Source: Halodesulfovibrio sp. (GTDB taxonomy: Bacteria > Desulfobacterota > Desulfovibrionia > Desulfovibrionales > Desulfovibrionaceae). Taken from it: a stretch of DNA of 40,565 nt. Below the pieces are notes generated by a model, which saw only the letters and a list, made by a program, of their open reading frames with translations, made no database searches and was not told where the DNA came from. The stretch spans positions 1 through 40,565 of the forward strand of contig NZ_JADMLB010000019.1 in the NCBI RefSeq assembly GCF_015482765.1, read 5' to 3'. Of this stretch, positions 25,848 to 33,926 are shown in pieces. The translations under genes and the position numbers were made by a program. The stretch's first letter is position 1. Each line of letters starts with the position of its first letter.

Positions 25848-25872
25848 GATAACGAAAATCAATGTCGTTATC
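25848..25872. promoter_or_regulatory. Fur-box-like inverted repeat before fbpA
   Basis: GATAACGA and TCGTTATC form perfect 8-bp arms around a 9-nt AT-rich centre. The outer GATAA...TTATC matches the classical Fur box ends, and the position 27 bp before the start of an iron importer fits iron-dependent repression. Confidence 0.55.
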
Positions 25873-25898
25873 AAAAACTTTTATTTGAAGGATTAAAC

Positions 25899-26915
25899 AT
25901 GAAAAGCTTATTTTACAGCGTATTAGCTGCAATCATTTCTTTTTCATTTCTAGTACCAACCACTGCTCATTCTACTGAACAAGAAGAAATTGTTGTATAT
26001 TCTGCTCGCAAAGAACATCTCATCAAACCGTTATTCGATGCGTACACTAAAAAAACTGGAGTAAAAATTTCCTACATAACTGCTAAGGCAAACCCGCTGC
26101 TTGAACGCCTTAAAGCTGAAGGGAAAAATACTCCTGCAGATCTTCTTATCACTGTTGATGCCGGTAACCTTTGGCACGCAGCAGAAAGCGGCCTGCTCCA
26201 GCCTGTTGAGTCCAAAACACTCACCACTGCTGTTCCAGAAAACCTTCGTGATCCTCAAAATCTATGGTTTGGCTTATCAATTCGAGCCAGAACAATTGTC
26301 TACAACACCAACAAAGTCTCTGCCGATGAACTTTCCACATATGAAGATCTTGCAAGCTCTAAATGGAAAGGAAGACTCACCCTGCGTACATCCAAAAAGG
26401 TTTACAACCAGTCCCTTGTTGCTTCGTTACTTGAGCAGCATGGACCGGATAAAGCAGAAGAGATTGTAAAAGGTTGGGTAAACAACCTTGCAATTGATCC
26501 AACCTCCAATGACACTAAAGCGATGCAAGCTATAGCAAATGGGATTGGTGACGTAGCAATTGTTAATACATACTACTACGGTCGCCTCATGAAAGAATCT
26601 CCAGAACTTCCATTAAAACTATTCTGGCCTAACCAGAACTCTACTGGAGTTCACATGAACATTTCCGGTGCCGGCGTGACGAAGTATGCAAAAAATAAAG
26701 CTGGAGCGATCAAGCTGCTTGAATGGCTTGCTTCAGAAGAAGCACAGGAAACTTTTGGTGCCCTTAATCAGGAATTCCCTGTGAACCCTAGCGTAGCACC
26801 AAGCGAAGAAGTAAAGGCTTGGGGATCTTTTAAAGGTAACCCGATGAATGTAAAAGTATATGGTGAAAAGCAGGCTGACGCGATTAAACTTATGGATCGT
26901 GCTGGATATAAATAA
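25899..26915 (+). CDS. fbpA: Ferric iron ABC transporter periplasmic binding protein FbpA
   Basis: A 338-residue periplasmic protein. The signal peptide is MKSLFYSVLAAIISFSFLVP, cleaved near TTAHS-TEQ. EEIVVYSARKEHLIKPLFDAYTKKTG and the triple tyrosine VNTYYYGRL (about 225-227) match the FbpA/FutA family, in which tyrosines coordinate Fe3+. I chose the ATG at 25899 (GAAGGA upstream, followed at once by the signal peptide) over an earlier in-frame ATG at 25842. It is the first gene of fbpABC; a hairpin follows its stop. Confidence 0.92.
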   Translation: MKSLFYSVLAAIISFSFLVPTTAHSTEQEEIVVYSARKEHLIKPLFDAYTKKTGVKISYITAKANPLLERLKAEGKNTPADLLITVDAGNLWHAAESGLLQPVESKTLTTAVPENLRDPQNLWFGLSIRARTIVYNTNKVSADELSTYEDLASSKWKGRLTLRTSKKVYNQSLVASLLEQHGPDKAEEIVKGWVNNLAIDPTSNDTKAMQAIANGIGDVAIVNTYYYGRLMKESPELPLKLFWPNQNSTGVHMNISGAGVTKYAKNKAGAIKLLEWLASEEAQETFGALNQEFPVNPSVAPSEEVKAWGSFKGNPMNVKVYGEKQADAIKLMDRAGYK

Positions 26916-26921
26916 ATAACT

Positions 26922-26950
26922 AAGAGCGGCAGTTCTAGGCTGTCGCTCTT
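26922..26950 (+). terminator. Attenuator-like hairpin between fbpA and fbpB
   Basis: AAGAGCGGCAG and CTGTCGCTCTT form an 11-bp stem with one G-U pair and a 7-nt loop, followed by TTCTT. The fbpB ATG lies 6 nt past the stem. It parallels the pstS-pstC hairpin and should keep binding protein in excess. Confidence 0.65.
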
Positions 26951-26956
26951 TTCTTA

Positions 26957-28555
26957 ATGGCTATGAGAAAAATCCTTATCAAAATAATCCCACTGGCAGT
27001 TGCAGCCCTTGCAGTAACTCCAATTCTTGTCATTTTCTCTTCTGCTCTACAGCCACGAGGTGAACTTTGGGCGCACCTTATTGAAACCTCCCTGCCGTCG
27101 TTAACAATAAACACTCTTTCTCTGTGCCTAGGCGTTGCACTTGGCACAGGAATCTTAGGTATCATTCTTGGATGGCTCATAGCTGCATGTAACTTTCCGG
27201 GACGACGCTTCTTTTCGACAGCCCTTCTATTACCAATGGCAATTCCAACCTATGTCTTTGCATTCGTTTTTCTGGGACTTTTCGATTTTTCAAACCCACT
27301 ACAGATTTTCTTGCGCAACAAATTTGGAATACCACCATTTGATGTGCGATCAATATGGACGGTCTGCCTAACAATGACACTCGCCTTGTATCCTTACGTT
27401 TATGTTATGGCAAAGGCAGGGTTCACAACACAAGGGCAACGATGTCTTGAAGCGGCACGAACTTTAGGCTGCACAACACAATCAGCCTTCTTCTCTGTAG
27501 CACTGCCACTCTGCCGTCCGTGGATCGCAACGGGCATTCTCTTAGTTCTTATGGAAACACTTGCAGACTTCGGAGCAGTTTCAGTTTTTAACTTTGATAC
27601 ATTTACAACAGCAGTCTACAAAGCGTGGTATGGCTTCTTTTCACTCTCAACTGCCTCTCAGCTTGCCTCAATACTCGTTATTCTTGCTCTCAGCTTGCTT
27701 ACAAGCGAACAATATTTGCGAAAGAAAATGCGCTTCACTCAAGAGCAATCACATTTTAATCGAATACAACTTGCTAAGCCCAAAGCAATCCTAGCATGCA
27801 CATTTTGCAGCATAATATTCTGTATTGGCTTTGTTCTCCCCGTAATTCAACTAACCCTCTGGGCGTTAGACACAACAGCCCTTGAATTATCAAGCCGATA
27901 TTTAACCTTCAGCACTAACACTCTGTTACTCGGTATTCTTGCCGCTGTTGTGACCTGTATTGGCGCTCTTGCATTGGCTTATGCTGCACGTTTTCAACAC
28001 ACCAAAGCTACTCAATGGATCATTTCCCTTTCAACTCTAGGCTATTCACTTCCCGGAACTGTACTCGCTGTCGGGATCATTGCTCCTGTTGCGTATTTAG
28101 ATAACCTTTACGTTGATATTGCTTCGTTGCTCACAAAACATCCTGCACAACCTATTCTGCAAGGAACTATTTGCGTACTCCTCATTGCTTACGGCATTCG
28201 CTTTATGGCTGCGGCATATGGCTCCATACACAGTAATATGCAACGAATAACACCATCTATGGATGACGCATCAATTCTCATGGGAGTGACAGGCTGGAAA
28301 ATGCTTCGCAAAGTTCACCTTCCTCAATTGAAAACAGGACTTCTGACCGCAGCACTGCTTGTTCTGGTTGATGTGATGAAAGAAATGCCCATTACTCTCA
28401 TGACCAGACCATTTGGGTGGGATACGCTAGCAGTGAAGATCTACGAACTAACAAGTGAAGGAGAATGGGAGCGCGCTGCCATCCCAGCTATTCTTCTTAT
28501 CCTTGTTGGTTTGATACCTGTTCTATGTATTAATCAAAAAACTGATCCTGTTTAG
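26957..28555 (+). CDS. fbpB: Ferric iron ABC transporter permease FbpB (two-domain)
   Basis: A 532-residue inner-membrane permease with two tandem permease domains of about six helices each, as in FbpB/SfuB. The coupling loops are visible as EAARTLGCTTQSAFFSVALPL (first half, about 170) and DASILMGVTGWKMLRKVHLP (second half, about 440), matching the EAA motif. The start is either ATG at 26957 or 26963; neither has a ribosome site because the hairpin occupies it, so initiation may depend on coupling or on unfolding of the stem. fbpC starts 10 bp after its stop. Confidence 0.9.
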   Translation: MAMRKILIKIIPLAVAALAVTPILVIFSSALQPRGELWAHLIETSLPSLTINTLSLCLGVALGTGILGIILGWLIAACNFPGRRFFSTALLLPMAIPTYVFAFVFLGLFDFSNPLQIFLRNKFGIPPFDVRSIWTVCLTMTLALYPYVYVMAKAGFTTQGQRCLEAARTLGCTTQSAFFSVALPLCRPWIATGILLVLMETLADFGAVSVFNFDTFTTAVYKAWYGFFSLSTASQLASILVILALSLLTSEQYLRKKMRFTQEQSHFNRIQLAKPKAILACTFCSIIFCIGFVLPVIQLTLWALDTTALELSSRYLTFSTNTLLLGILAAVVTCIGALALAYAARFQHTKATQWIISLSTLGYSLPGTVLAVGIIAPVAYLDNLYVDIASLLTKHPAQPILQGTICVLLIAYGIRFMAAAYGSIHSNMQRITPSMDDASILMGVTGWKMLRKVHLPQLKTGLLTAALLVLVDVMKEMPITLMTRPFGWDTLAVKIYELTSEGEWERAAIPAILLILVGLIPVLCINQKTDPV

Positions 28556-28565
28556 TGAGCACAAA

Positions 28566-29615
28566 ATGTTAAAAATTTCTTCCGTTCAAAAAAAATTTGA
28601 TAAGAAATATGTCTTGTCGGATGTATCCCTTTCTTTACGTGAAGGACAAATTGGGTGCCTGTTAGGTGCAAGCGGATGCGGTAAGACTACATTATTGCGC
28701 ATTATTGCTGGGTTTGAGGCAGTTGACTCTGGAGAAGTGAACATAGACAAGATGCTGGTATCTTCTGACAAGAAATTAACACCATCTGAAGAACGAAAAA
28801 TAGGCATGGTATTTCAAGACTATGCGCTATTCCCGCATCTAACAGTTAAAGACAACATTGCTTTCGGATTACAGCAAAAGAGAAAAAGATTTCTTTCAGC
28901 TTCCCTCTCTAACGCCGATAAAATGCGTATTAGCAAGATGCTTTCCCTTGTTGGTCTAACGGAATCAGCAAACAAATTCCCACATCAACTCTCTGGGGGA
29001 CAACAACAGAGAGTTGCCTTAGTACGCGCTCTTGCACCAAAGCCCAAACTACTACTGTTAGATGAACCTTTCTCAAATTTAGATGTAACGCTTAGGGAGC
29101 GTCTATCACTAGAAATGCGGAGCATTTTAAAAAAAGAAGGAATTACAGCTGTAATGGTTACCCACAACCAAAGTGAAGCTTTTGCTATGGCCGACACCAT
29201 CGGTATTATGAATGAAGGCAAGCTTCATCAATGGGGCACCCCCTCAGAAGTGTATCACACACCCACGACCCCTTTTGTCGCAACTTTTATTGGCGAAGGT
29301 GAGTTAATTAAAGGTAACCTATCAAAAACAATGGTTAACACGGCATTGGGAACTTTTAATAAAGACTGTATTACATTCTTTCCTTCTCATAAAAATGGAG
29401 TAATGCTTGTACGTCCTGAAAAAATCTGTGTGTCTTCTTTAAAGGAAAACATCACCGAAGATGCGGTCAAAGGGATTATTGAAGATGTGAGATTCAAAGG
29501 AACTATCTGCAGCTGTTCAGTGAGATTGCCTTCAAATGAAATAATTACCGCCACAGTCCCCAACAATACTTCTTTATCGCAACATGATATTGTTGCTGTA
29601 TCTTTCCGAAATTAA
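28566..29615 (+). CDS. fbpC: Ferric iron ABC transporter ATP-binding protein FbpC
   Basis: A 349-residue ATPase. Walker A GASGCGKTT is at about 37, the Q-loop MVFQDYALFPHLTV at about 81, the signature LSGGQQQRVALVRALAP at about 141, and Walker B LLLLDEPFSNLD. The C-terminal third (from about 245) forms a TOBE-type OB fold (VRPEKICVSS, GIIEDVRFKGTICSCSV). It powers Fe3+ import. It is last in the operon and is followed by the shared terminator at 29642-29670. Confidence 0.93.
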   Translation: MLKISSVQKKFDKKYVLSDVSLSLREGQIGCLLGASGCGKTTLLRIIAGFEAVDSGEVNIDKMLVSSDKKLTPSEERKIGMVFQDYALFPHLTVKDNIAFGLQQKRKRFLSASLSNADKMRISKMLSLVGLTESANKFPHQLSGGQQQRVALVRALAPKPKLLLLDEPFSNLDVTLRERLSLEMRSILKKEGITAVMVTHNQSEAFAMADTIGIMNEGKLHQWGTPSEVYHTPTTPFVATFIGEGELIKGNLSKTMVNTALGTFNKDCITFFPSHKNGVMLVRPEKICVSSLKENITEDAVKGIIEDVRFKGTICSCSVRLPSNEIITATVPNNTSLSQHDIVAVSFRN

Positions 29616-29641
29616 GGCAATTTTAAAGAAAGACATAAAAA

Positions 29642-29670
29642 AAGGCTTATGCGGCATTCGCATAAGCCTT
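29642..29670. terminator. Bidirectional terminator between fbpC and the sigma-factor operon
   Basis: AAGGCTTATGCG and CGCATAAGCCTT form a perfect 12-bp stem with a 5-nt loop. On the minus strand it is followed by a 7-T run, on the plus strand by TTATTAATTT, so it serves both convergent operons. Confidence 0.88.
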
Positions 29671-29689
29671 ATTAATTTATCATGTAGTA

Positions 29690-30574
29690 CTATTTCTTAC
29701 CGCCACCTTTTCCGCCGCCATTGCCGCCGCCTTTTCCATTTCCTCCACCTTTACCGTTTCCACCAGCATTACCTTTACCACCGGAATTTCCGCCCTTACC
29801 GCCACCCTTTCCAGAGTTACCGGAGCTGGCACCTCGAGCGCCTTTTTTAGATTGTCCGAGTCCAACGGCTTTGCTACCATGAGATTTTCCAATCTTTGCA
29901 CCGGGTGCTGTTGAATATCCTTTTTTGGTATTGCGCGCGGTTGTCATATTTTTACTTTTACCACGCCCCATGGCACTGGCATGAGTCCCAATTTTACTTT
30001 TACCTTTTGCTTTACCAAGGGCTGCTCCTAGCACGCTAGGATGAACTCCAAGCTCATGAGCTATCTCTCCCCATCCCATTTCAGCATCACGCATGGCTGC
30101 AATATCCGCAGTACTTACCGACGTCATAGAAGCCATTGCAGCATCAGCAGCGGCCTGTGCGTCAGCTAAATTTGCTTCAGCTTCAGCAACAGCAGCTTCA
30201 TCACCAATTTCTTTAGCTGCAGCTAAATCAGCCTCAGCATCTGCGACGGCTGCTACAGCTGCATCCACTTCGGCATCAGGCTTAGCTGCTACAGCTGCTG
30301 CTAACGCTTCTGCTTTTGCAGCTTGAGCTGGATTTGCAAAAGAAGAAGCTTGGTCAGTTTCGGTGTCTGTGCCTTCCTCTGTACCCGAGTCTTCGCTGGT
30401 GTCTTCACCTGCATCAGCTGCTTCTTCCGAACTTGCACTGGGAGTAGAAGAAACACTCGAATCTACATTCCCCTCTGATACAGCCCCTGTTTCAGCATAT
30501 GAAACAACAGCAACAAAACTAATAAACAAACAGCAACAAATGCATAGAACAGCATTCAATTTATTCATCTTCAT
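29690..30574 (-). CDS. Exported Ala-rich / Gly-Lys-rich protein with an HTH-like GWGEIAHELGVHPS motif
   Basis: A 294-residue secreted protein. The signal peptide covers about 1-27 (MNKLNAVLCICCCLFISFVA, cleavage near SYA-ET). Then follow an acidic Ser/Glu/Asp-rich segment (about 30-75), an Ala-rich helical segment (80-155), a short DIAAMRDAEMGWGEIAHELG plus VHPSVLGAALGK motif (about 155-190) that looks like one helix-turn-helix, and a basic tail ending in repeats of GGNGKGGG. The tail is extremely Gly/Lys-rich. AGGTG 7 nt upstream supports the start. It is last in the sigma-factor operon, 10 bp after the TPR lipoprotein gene. The function is unknown; a surface-exposed, polyanion- or polysaccharide-binding protein is my guess. 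Confidence 0.8.
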   Translation of the reverse strand: MKMNKLNAVLCICCCLFISFVAVVSYAETGAVSEGNVDSSVSSTPSASSEEAADAGEDTSEDSGTEEGTDTETDQASSFANPAQAAKAEALAAAVAAKPDAEVDAAVAAVADAEADLAAAKEIGDEAAVAEAEANLADAQAAADAAMASMTSVSTADIAAMRDAEMGWGEIAHELGVHPSVLGAALGKAKGKSKIGTHASAMGRGKSKNMTTARNTKKGYSTAPGAKIGKSHGSKAVGLGQSKKGARGASSGNSGKGGGKGGNSGGKGNAGGNGKGGGNGKGGGNGGGKGGGKK

Positions 30575-30584
30575 TTTTAAACAC

Positions 30585-31553
30585 CTATTTAACCTTAGTT
30601 ATAAAACGTACTGACTCAGGCAAGTACTTTATTTTCTTTCCATACCTGACTTTTTCTGACTGACCGAACCAACTCATTGGAAGCTGTTTCGTTTCAACAT
30701 CTGGAACGTACTTAACAATGTAATTTCTAACTGCAAAAGCCCGTGCCTTTGCCAACGATTTCTTTCCTTTCACATTTGCTACGATATTCACAGAAAGATC
30801 AGGAGAGTTCTTCAACATGGCTCCCAGAAGTTTTAAAGAAGCAGTAGAATCCGTTTTTATCTTAGCAGTATCCTTTTCAAACTGTACTCCTATGAAGCTC
30901 ACTCTTCTCTTGCCAATATAAAAATTACGCCAAGAAAAATCACCTAATGCATTTAAGCTTGAGACAGCTTTTAGAGCTGTATGCCCATCAGGGTAATACT
31001 TTAAATATCTTAGAAGAGCCTTATGTTCTCGTTTATAGCGCTGCATTCCATGCAAAGCGATCGCAGTATTATAGAGAGCTTCGGGGTCATACTCATCTTT
31101 TCTCAACACAATCTGATACTGGTCATATGCTTTTTTCCACTCATTTTTATCCAGATAGTTGTGCCCTAAATATAAATGTGCGTAAGTTGCTCTTGGATTT
31201 AGCTCAACTGCTTTCAGATATTGTTTGCGTTCATTTTTATAGTCCATGACAGCCCAGTAGTTGATACCAAGCCAAAAATGATAGTCCGCATCTCTCGGGT
31301 CAATGCTAACGGCTTTTTCCAAATGCGGTAACGCAGCTTCAGGCTTTTCTTGTGCTAATAACATTCTGCCCAAATAATACTGTGCCATTGCATCATTTGG
31401 ATTTTCTGCTATTGCCTGCTCAAAATTTTTCTGCCCTTGGTCGTATTCTTCCATACCAAGGTAGTACTGCCCTTTCACTCCTGTACAACCAACAACTGAT
31501 GCAACAAGCAAAAATAGAACTGCCAATCGACACATTAACTTCGATACATTCAT
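30585..31553 (-). CDS. TPR-repeat lipoprotein with a degenerate OmpA-like C-terminal domain
   Basis: A 322-residue envelope lipoprotein. A lipobox VASVVGC at about 16-22 gives Cys22 for acylation. About five TPR repeats follow (QYYLGMEEYDQGQKNFEQAI through LKYYPDGHTAL, about 30-210). The C-terminus (about 225-320) has GVQFEKDTAKIKTDSTASLK and SLAKARAFAVRNYIV, the spacing of an OmpA/MotB peptidoglycan-binding domain, but without the usual NxxLSxxRA signature. It probably anchors a complex at the outer membrane or cell wall. Its start ATG has GAGAG upstream. It is the fourth gene of the sigma-factor operon. Confidence 0.85.
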   Translation of the reverse strand: MNVSKLMCRLAVLFLLVASVVGCTGVKGQYYLGMEEYDQGQKNFEQAIAENPNDAMAQYYLGRMLLAQEKPEAALPHLEKAVSIDPRDADYHFWLGINYWAVMDYKNERKQYLKAVELNPRATYAHLYLGHNYLDKNEWKKAYDQYQIVLRKDEYDPEALYNTAIALHGMQRYKREHKALLRYLKYYPDGHTALKAVSSLNALGDFSWRNFYIGKRRVSFIGVQFEKDTAKIKTDSTASLKLLGAMLKNSPDLSVNIVANVKGKKSLAKARAFAVRNYIVKYVPDVETKQLPMSWFGQSEKVRYGKKIKYLPESVRFITKVK

Positions 31554-31595
31554 CAAAAACTCTCAACCTCTTTAAAAGTAGAACTGGCTATCAAC

Positions 31596-32408
31596 CTAAT
31601 TAATTTCACTATTCCGTTCAGTAACACCTAATGATCTAGGCTGTAGGGCAAAGTTCCTTGCAAAGGCATTCGGTAATATTCCAGCTTCAACAGCAGAACT
31701 TGCTTTTGTAATAAAGTCATCAGGATCTACCCCTGTTGCAATAACAATTGAAAAGAGCTGAGTAACTTCTTTCCAGCGCATCAAGGTGGCATCATCCTTC
31801 ATCACAAGACGCATAAAGCCTTGTAACTCATTAAAAGAAACACCGGCTTGTTTTAGTAAGGCATACAGCTTTAACCCTTCCACAATGCTCTTCAAACTCC
31901 GCGAAGCATAAGCGGTAACAAATGCTGTTTGCTGTGCTCGCGATATCCCCTGCGCACTCACCTCAACCATGTTTTTAATAATACTTTTATCAGGCGCTTT
32001 ACCTGTCAACTCATGAAGCAACTGCTTAGAAAACTGCATCTCAACAAGCATAGCATTTACCGCGCTACATATTCTGGAAGCTGAAACACCTTTTGCTCTC
32101 CCCTCAATCACTTTTTCTTCAAAAACATTGAGTGGAAGCCCTTCCCTTTGGGCTGCAATAAGCTTTGCTAACAGGCAGCTTGCCTGCTGACTTTCAAGTC
32201 TATCTTCAAGAGCATCTTGAGTAATCAAAAGAAGTAGCTCTTTGCTGATCTTTGCCTCGTTTGCCATTTCAACCTGTTTAGAAAATGACTTTGTGCTTAT
32301 ATCAGTTGTTGAAGCGAGTGCTGGAAAACTAACGAGTAATCCCGAAAAAAACAAAATGGAGATTGAGTACTTCTTCAAACTTAACAATCGGATGAAGCTA
32401 CAAGTCAT
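31596..32408 (-). CDS. Secreted helical hypothetical protein in the sigma-factor operon
   Basis: A 270-residue protein of unknown family. A signal peptide (SLKKYSISILFFSGLLVSFP, cleavage near ALA-STT) is followed by an almost wholly alpha-helical sequence rich in Leu, Lys, Glu and Ala, with repeating blocks of about 30-40 residues (EEKVIEGRAKGVSASRICSA; MVEVSAQGISRAQQTAFVTA; EGLKLYALLKQAGVSFNELQ). Each block holds a Gly-Val/Ile-Ser turn. I chose the ATG at 32408: GGAG lies 6 nt upstream and the start overlaps the end of the preceding gene by 11 bp. It lies 42 bp before the TPR lipoprotein gene. Confidence 0.8.
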   Translation of the reverse strand: MTCSFIRLLSLKKYSISILFFSGLLVSFPALASTTDISTKSFSKQVEMANEAKISKELLLLITQDALEDRLESQQASCLLAKLIAAQREGLPLNVFEEKVIEGRAKGVSASRICSAVNAMLVEMQFSKQLLHELTGKAPDKSIIKNMVEVSAQGISRAQQTAFVTAYASRSLKSIVEGLKLYALLKQAGVSFNELQGFMRLVMKDDATLMRWKEVTQLFSIVIATGVDPDDFITKASSAVEAGILPNAFARNFALQPRSLGVTERNSEIN

Positions 32409-32994
32409 GTCGCACTCCGCCAACCTGAATCAAAGAATTTTTGTTACCAAAGCTATCTTGAACATAGAAAAGCGCTCTCGGATCTGGAATAGACGATTCA
32501 CCATTAACAAGGAACACATACTCATAGTCCCCTTCTGGAAGTTCATGTTCTAGAATCCACGTCTTTTGCTGCTCGTCATAACTCATTTCAAACCCACGGC
32601 TTTGCCATTTATTAAATGAGCCGATCACGACAGCTGATGAAAACTTTTGTTCTGGGTCGTATAATGCAAACCGAACTGGTTGTTGTTTGACCATAGTTAC
32701 AGGTCTAGACGCTACTTTTGAAAAATTTAACGGAGCGAAAACAACGGCACTACCGCAAAAGACCATTAGAACTACAGCAAGCTGCAATGGTGAAAAGGAA
32801 AATGTTATCGGCCTTGTTATCTTATCCCACATACACCCACAGATATGCTTAAAACTCTGATGAGACGTTCTTGACTCTACTTCTGGAAGTTTAGCCAGTA
32901 TGTTTTTAGTAAAATTTTCGGGTGGATCAATATCAATAAATTCTTCAGAAAGAATATTTCGGAGTTGTTGTTCAATTTTTGTATCGTTCTTCAT
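32398..32994 (-). CDS. Membrane-bound putative anti-sigma factor with periplasmic CBM48/AMPK-type glycogen-binding domain
   Basis: A 198-residue protein with three parts. The cytoplasmic N-terminus (1 to about 65: EQQLRNILSEEFIDIDPPEN and TKNILAKLP) looks like the sigma-binding arm of anti-sigma factors but lacks the zinc HxxxCxxC motif. A single transmembrane helix covers about 68-88 (LQLAVVLMVFCGSAVVF). The periplasmic part (about 105-192) has FALYDPEQKFSSAVVIGSFN, W at NKWQSRGFEM, then LPEGDYEYVFLVNGE and IPDPRA, the signature of the CBM48/isoamylase-N/AMPK glycogen-binding fold. Its start overlaps the sigma-factor gene by 23 bp. It may sense a polysaccharide; this is inferred. Confidence 0.85.
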   Translation of the reverse strand: MKNDTKIEQQLRNILSEEFIDIDPPENFTKNILAKLPEVESRTSHQSFKHICGCMWDKITRPITFSFSPLQLAVVLMVFCGSAVVFAPLNFSKVASRPVTMVKQQPVRFALYDPEQKFSSAVVIGSFNKWQSRGFEMSYDEQQKTWILEHELPEGDYEYVFLVNGESSIPDPRALFYVQDSFGNKNSLIQVGGVRHDL

Positions 32995-33547
32995 TCCTTA
33001 CCCCCACTGCATTTGAAATAATCTGAATCCCCCGTTTCAAACGCATTTTTGCCGCACTCACTCCAATGCCCAATGAATCTGCAACCTCTTTGACCGGCAA
33101 GTCATCTCGATACCGCAGCAGAAGAGCTTCGCGATAAAGATCCGGAAGCTCGTGTACAATTTGCATAATGCTACGACCAAGCACACATGCTTCAACACTG
33201 GAGTCATAAAACACCTGCTCTATATCCAACTCATCAGTAAAAAAGTTTTTCTTTCCCTCCCTACGCCAGTAGTCACGTAACGTATTTATTGCGATAGCAT
33301 TAAGCCATGTGGAAAACTTCTTGTCATGAACATACTGCCCAAGGTTTTCATACGCTTTCAAAAAAACATCTTGAGCAAGCTCAGCTGCTACGGCCTGAGA
33401 TCGTATAGAGCGGACAAATATACTGTAAATTTTTGATTGATACTTAGTAATCAGCAACGCGTATGCTTCAGTGTCTCCCTTAAGGACAGAGACAACAACT
33501 TCATTATCAGAAACAGCATCGTTACTTTGGTGATTTGAGCTACGCAT
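32972..33547 (-). CDS. ECF-type RNA polymerase sigma factor
   Basis: A 191-residue sigma-70 family factor with only regions 2 and 4. Region 2 spans about 28-95 (YALLITKYQSKIYSIFVRSI, AAELAQDVFLKAYENLGQYV and FSTWLNAIAINTLRDYWRRE). Region 4 spans about 133-180 (LPDLYREALLLRYRDDLPVKE, then ADSLGIGVSAAKMRLKRGI). It starts a five-gene operon with its putative anti-sigma factor overlapping it. There is no ribosome site before the ATG at 33547. A TGACC-16 nt-CGTATT pair at 33556-33582 resembles an ECF promoter and would give a nearly leaderless mRNA. Confidence 0.92.
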   Translation of the reverse strand: MRSSNHQSNDAVSDNEVVVSVLKGDTEAYALLITKYQSKIYSIFVRSIRSQAVAAELAQDVFLKAYENLGQYVHDKKFSTWLNAIAINTLRDYWRREGKKNFFTDELDIEQVFYDSSVEACVLGRSIMQIVHELPDLYREALLLRYRDDLPVKEVADSLGIGVSAAKMRLKRGIQIISNAVGVRNEERYKN

Positions 33548-33555
33548 TATATTCT

Positions 33556-33582
33556 AATACGCAGTTGAAGAGAGTTTGGTCA
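33556..33582 (-). promoter_or_regulatory. Possible ECF (autoregulated) promoter of the sigma operon
   Basis: TGACC, a 16-nt spacer and CGTATT on the minus strand, ending 9 bp before the ATG. The -10 CGT and 16-nt spacing fit ECF promoters, but the -35 lacks the usual GGAAC. Tentative. Confidence 0.3.
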
Positions 33583-33926
33583 CAAAAAAATTATATTTTT
33601 TATTTTCCTTAAAATATCAGCATGTCATGATCTACAAATGTAATACGATTATGACCAATAAATATACTTTTCAGTACTCCATCTTTTTTCTCATTAGCTT
33701 TGGATAAAAAATCTCTCCTCAAGTTTACTACAAGCTTTATAGCTTTAACGGCATTGCCTGCATAAAATTATCTTTGCACACTCGCTGCGGTTTATGATTT
33801 TACTTTTTTTCTATTAAACAACAGTACACACTCACATTTATATAGACATGTATTTCAAAAAAGCATAAACCTCCCTAGCTCAAAAAAAATCTTACTTTTT
33901 TTTAAAAAATAACCATACATAACGAT
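33583..33926. other. AT-rich divergent intergenic region
   Basis: 344 bp with long T and A runs and no supported gene. It separates the sigma operon from the divergent protease-rimK pair. Confidence 0.45.

Larger units (their letters stand above)
25113..25898. other. Long divergent intergenic region upstream of the iron transporter
   Basis: 786 bp, very AT-rich, no supported gene; small open frames here have no ribosome site or recognisable content. It holds the SMR promoter on the left and the fbp promoter with a Fur-like site on the right. I saw no guanidine riboswitch before the SMR gene. Confidence 0.5.

Noticed and set aside
29690-29860. CRISPR-like or tandem DNA repeats in the CCGCC-rich stretch
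   Set aside because: The repetition comes from Gly/Lys/Asn codons of the protein tail; units are irregular and there are no spacers.
30093-30326. Ala/Ser-rich open frame on the plus strand
   Set aside because: It is the mirror of the Ala-rich part of the minus-strand secreted protein (GCA/GCT codons read backwards) and has no ribosome site.
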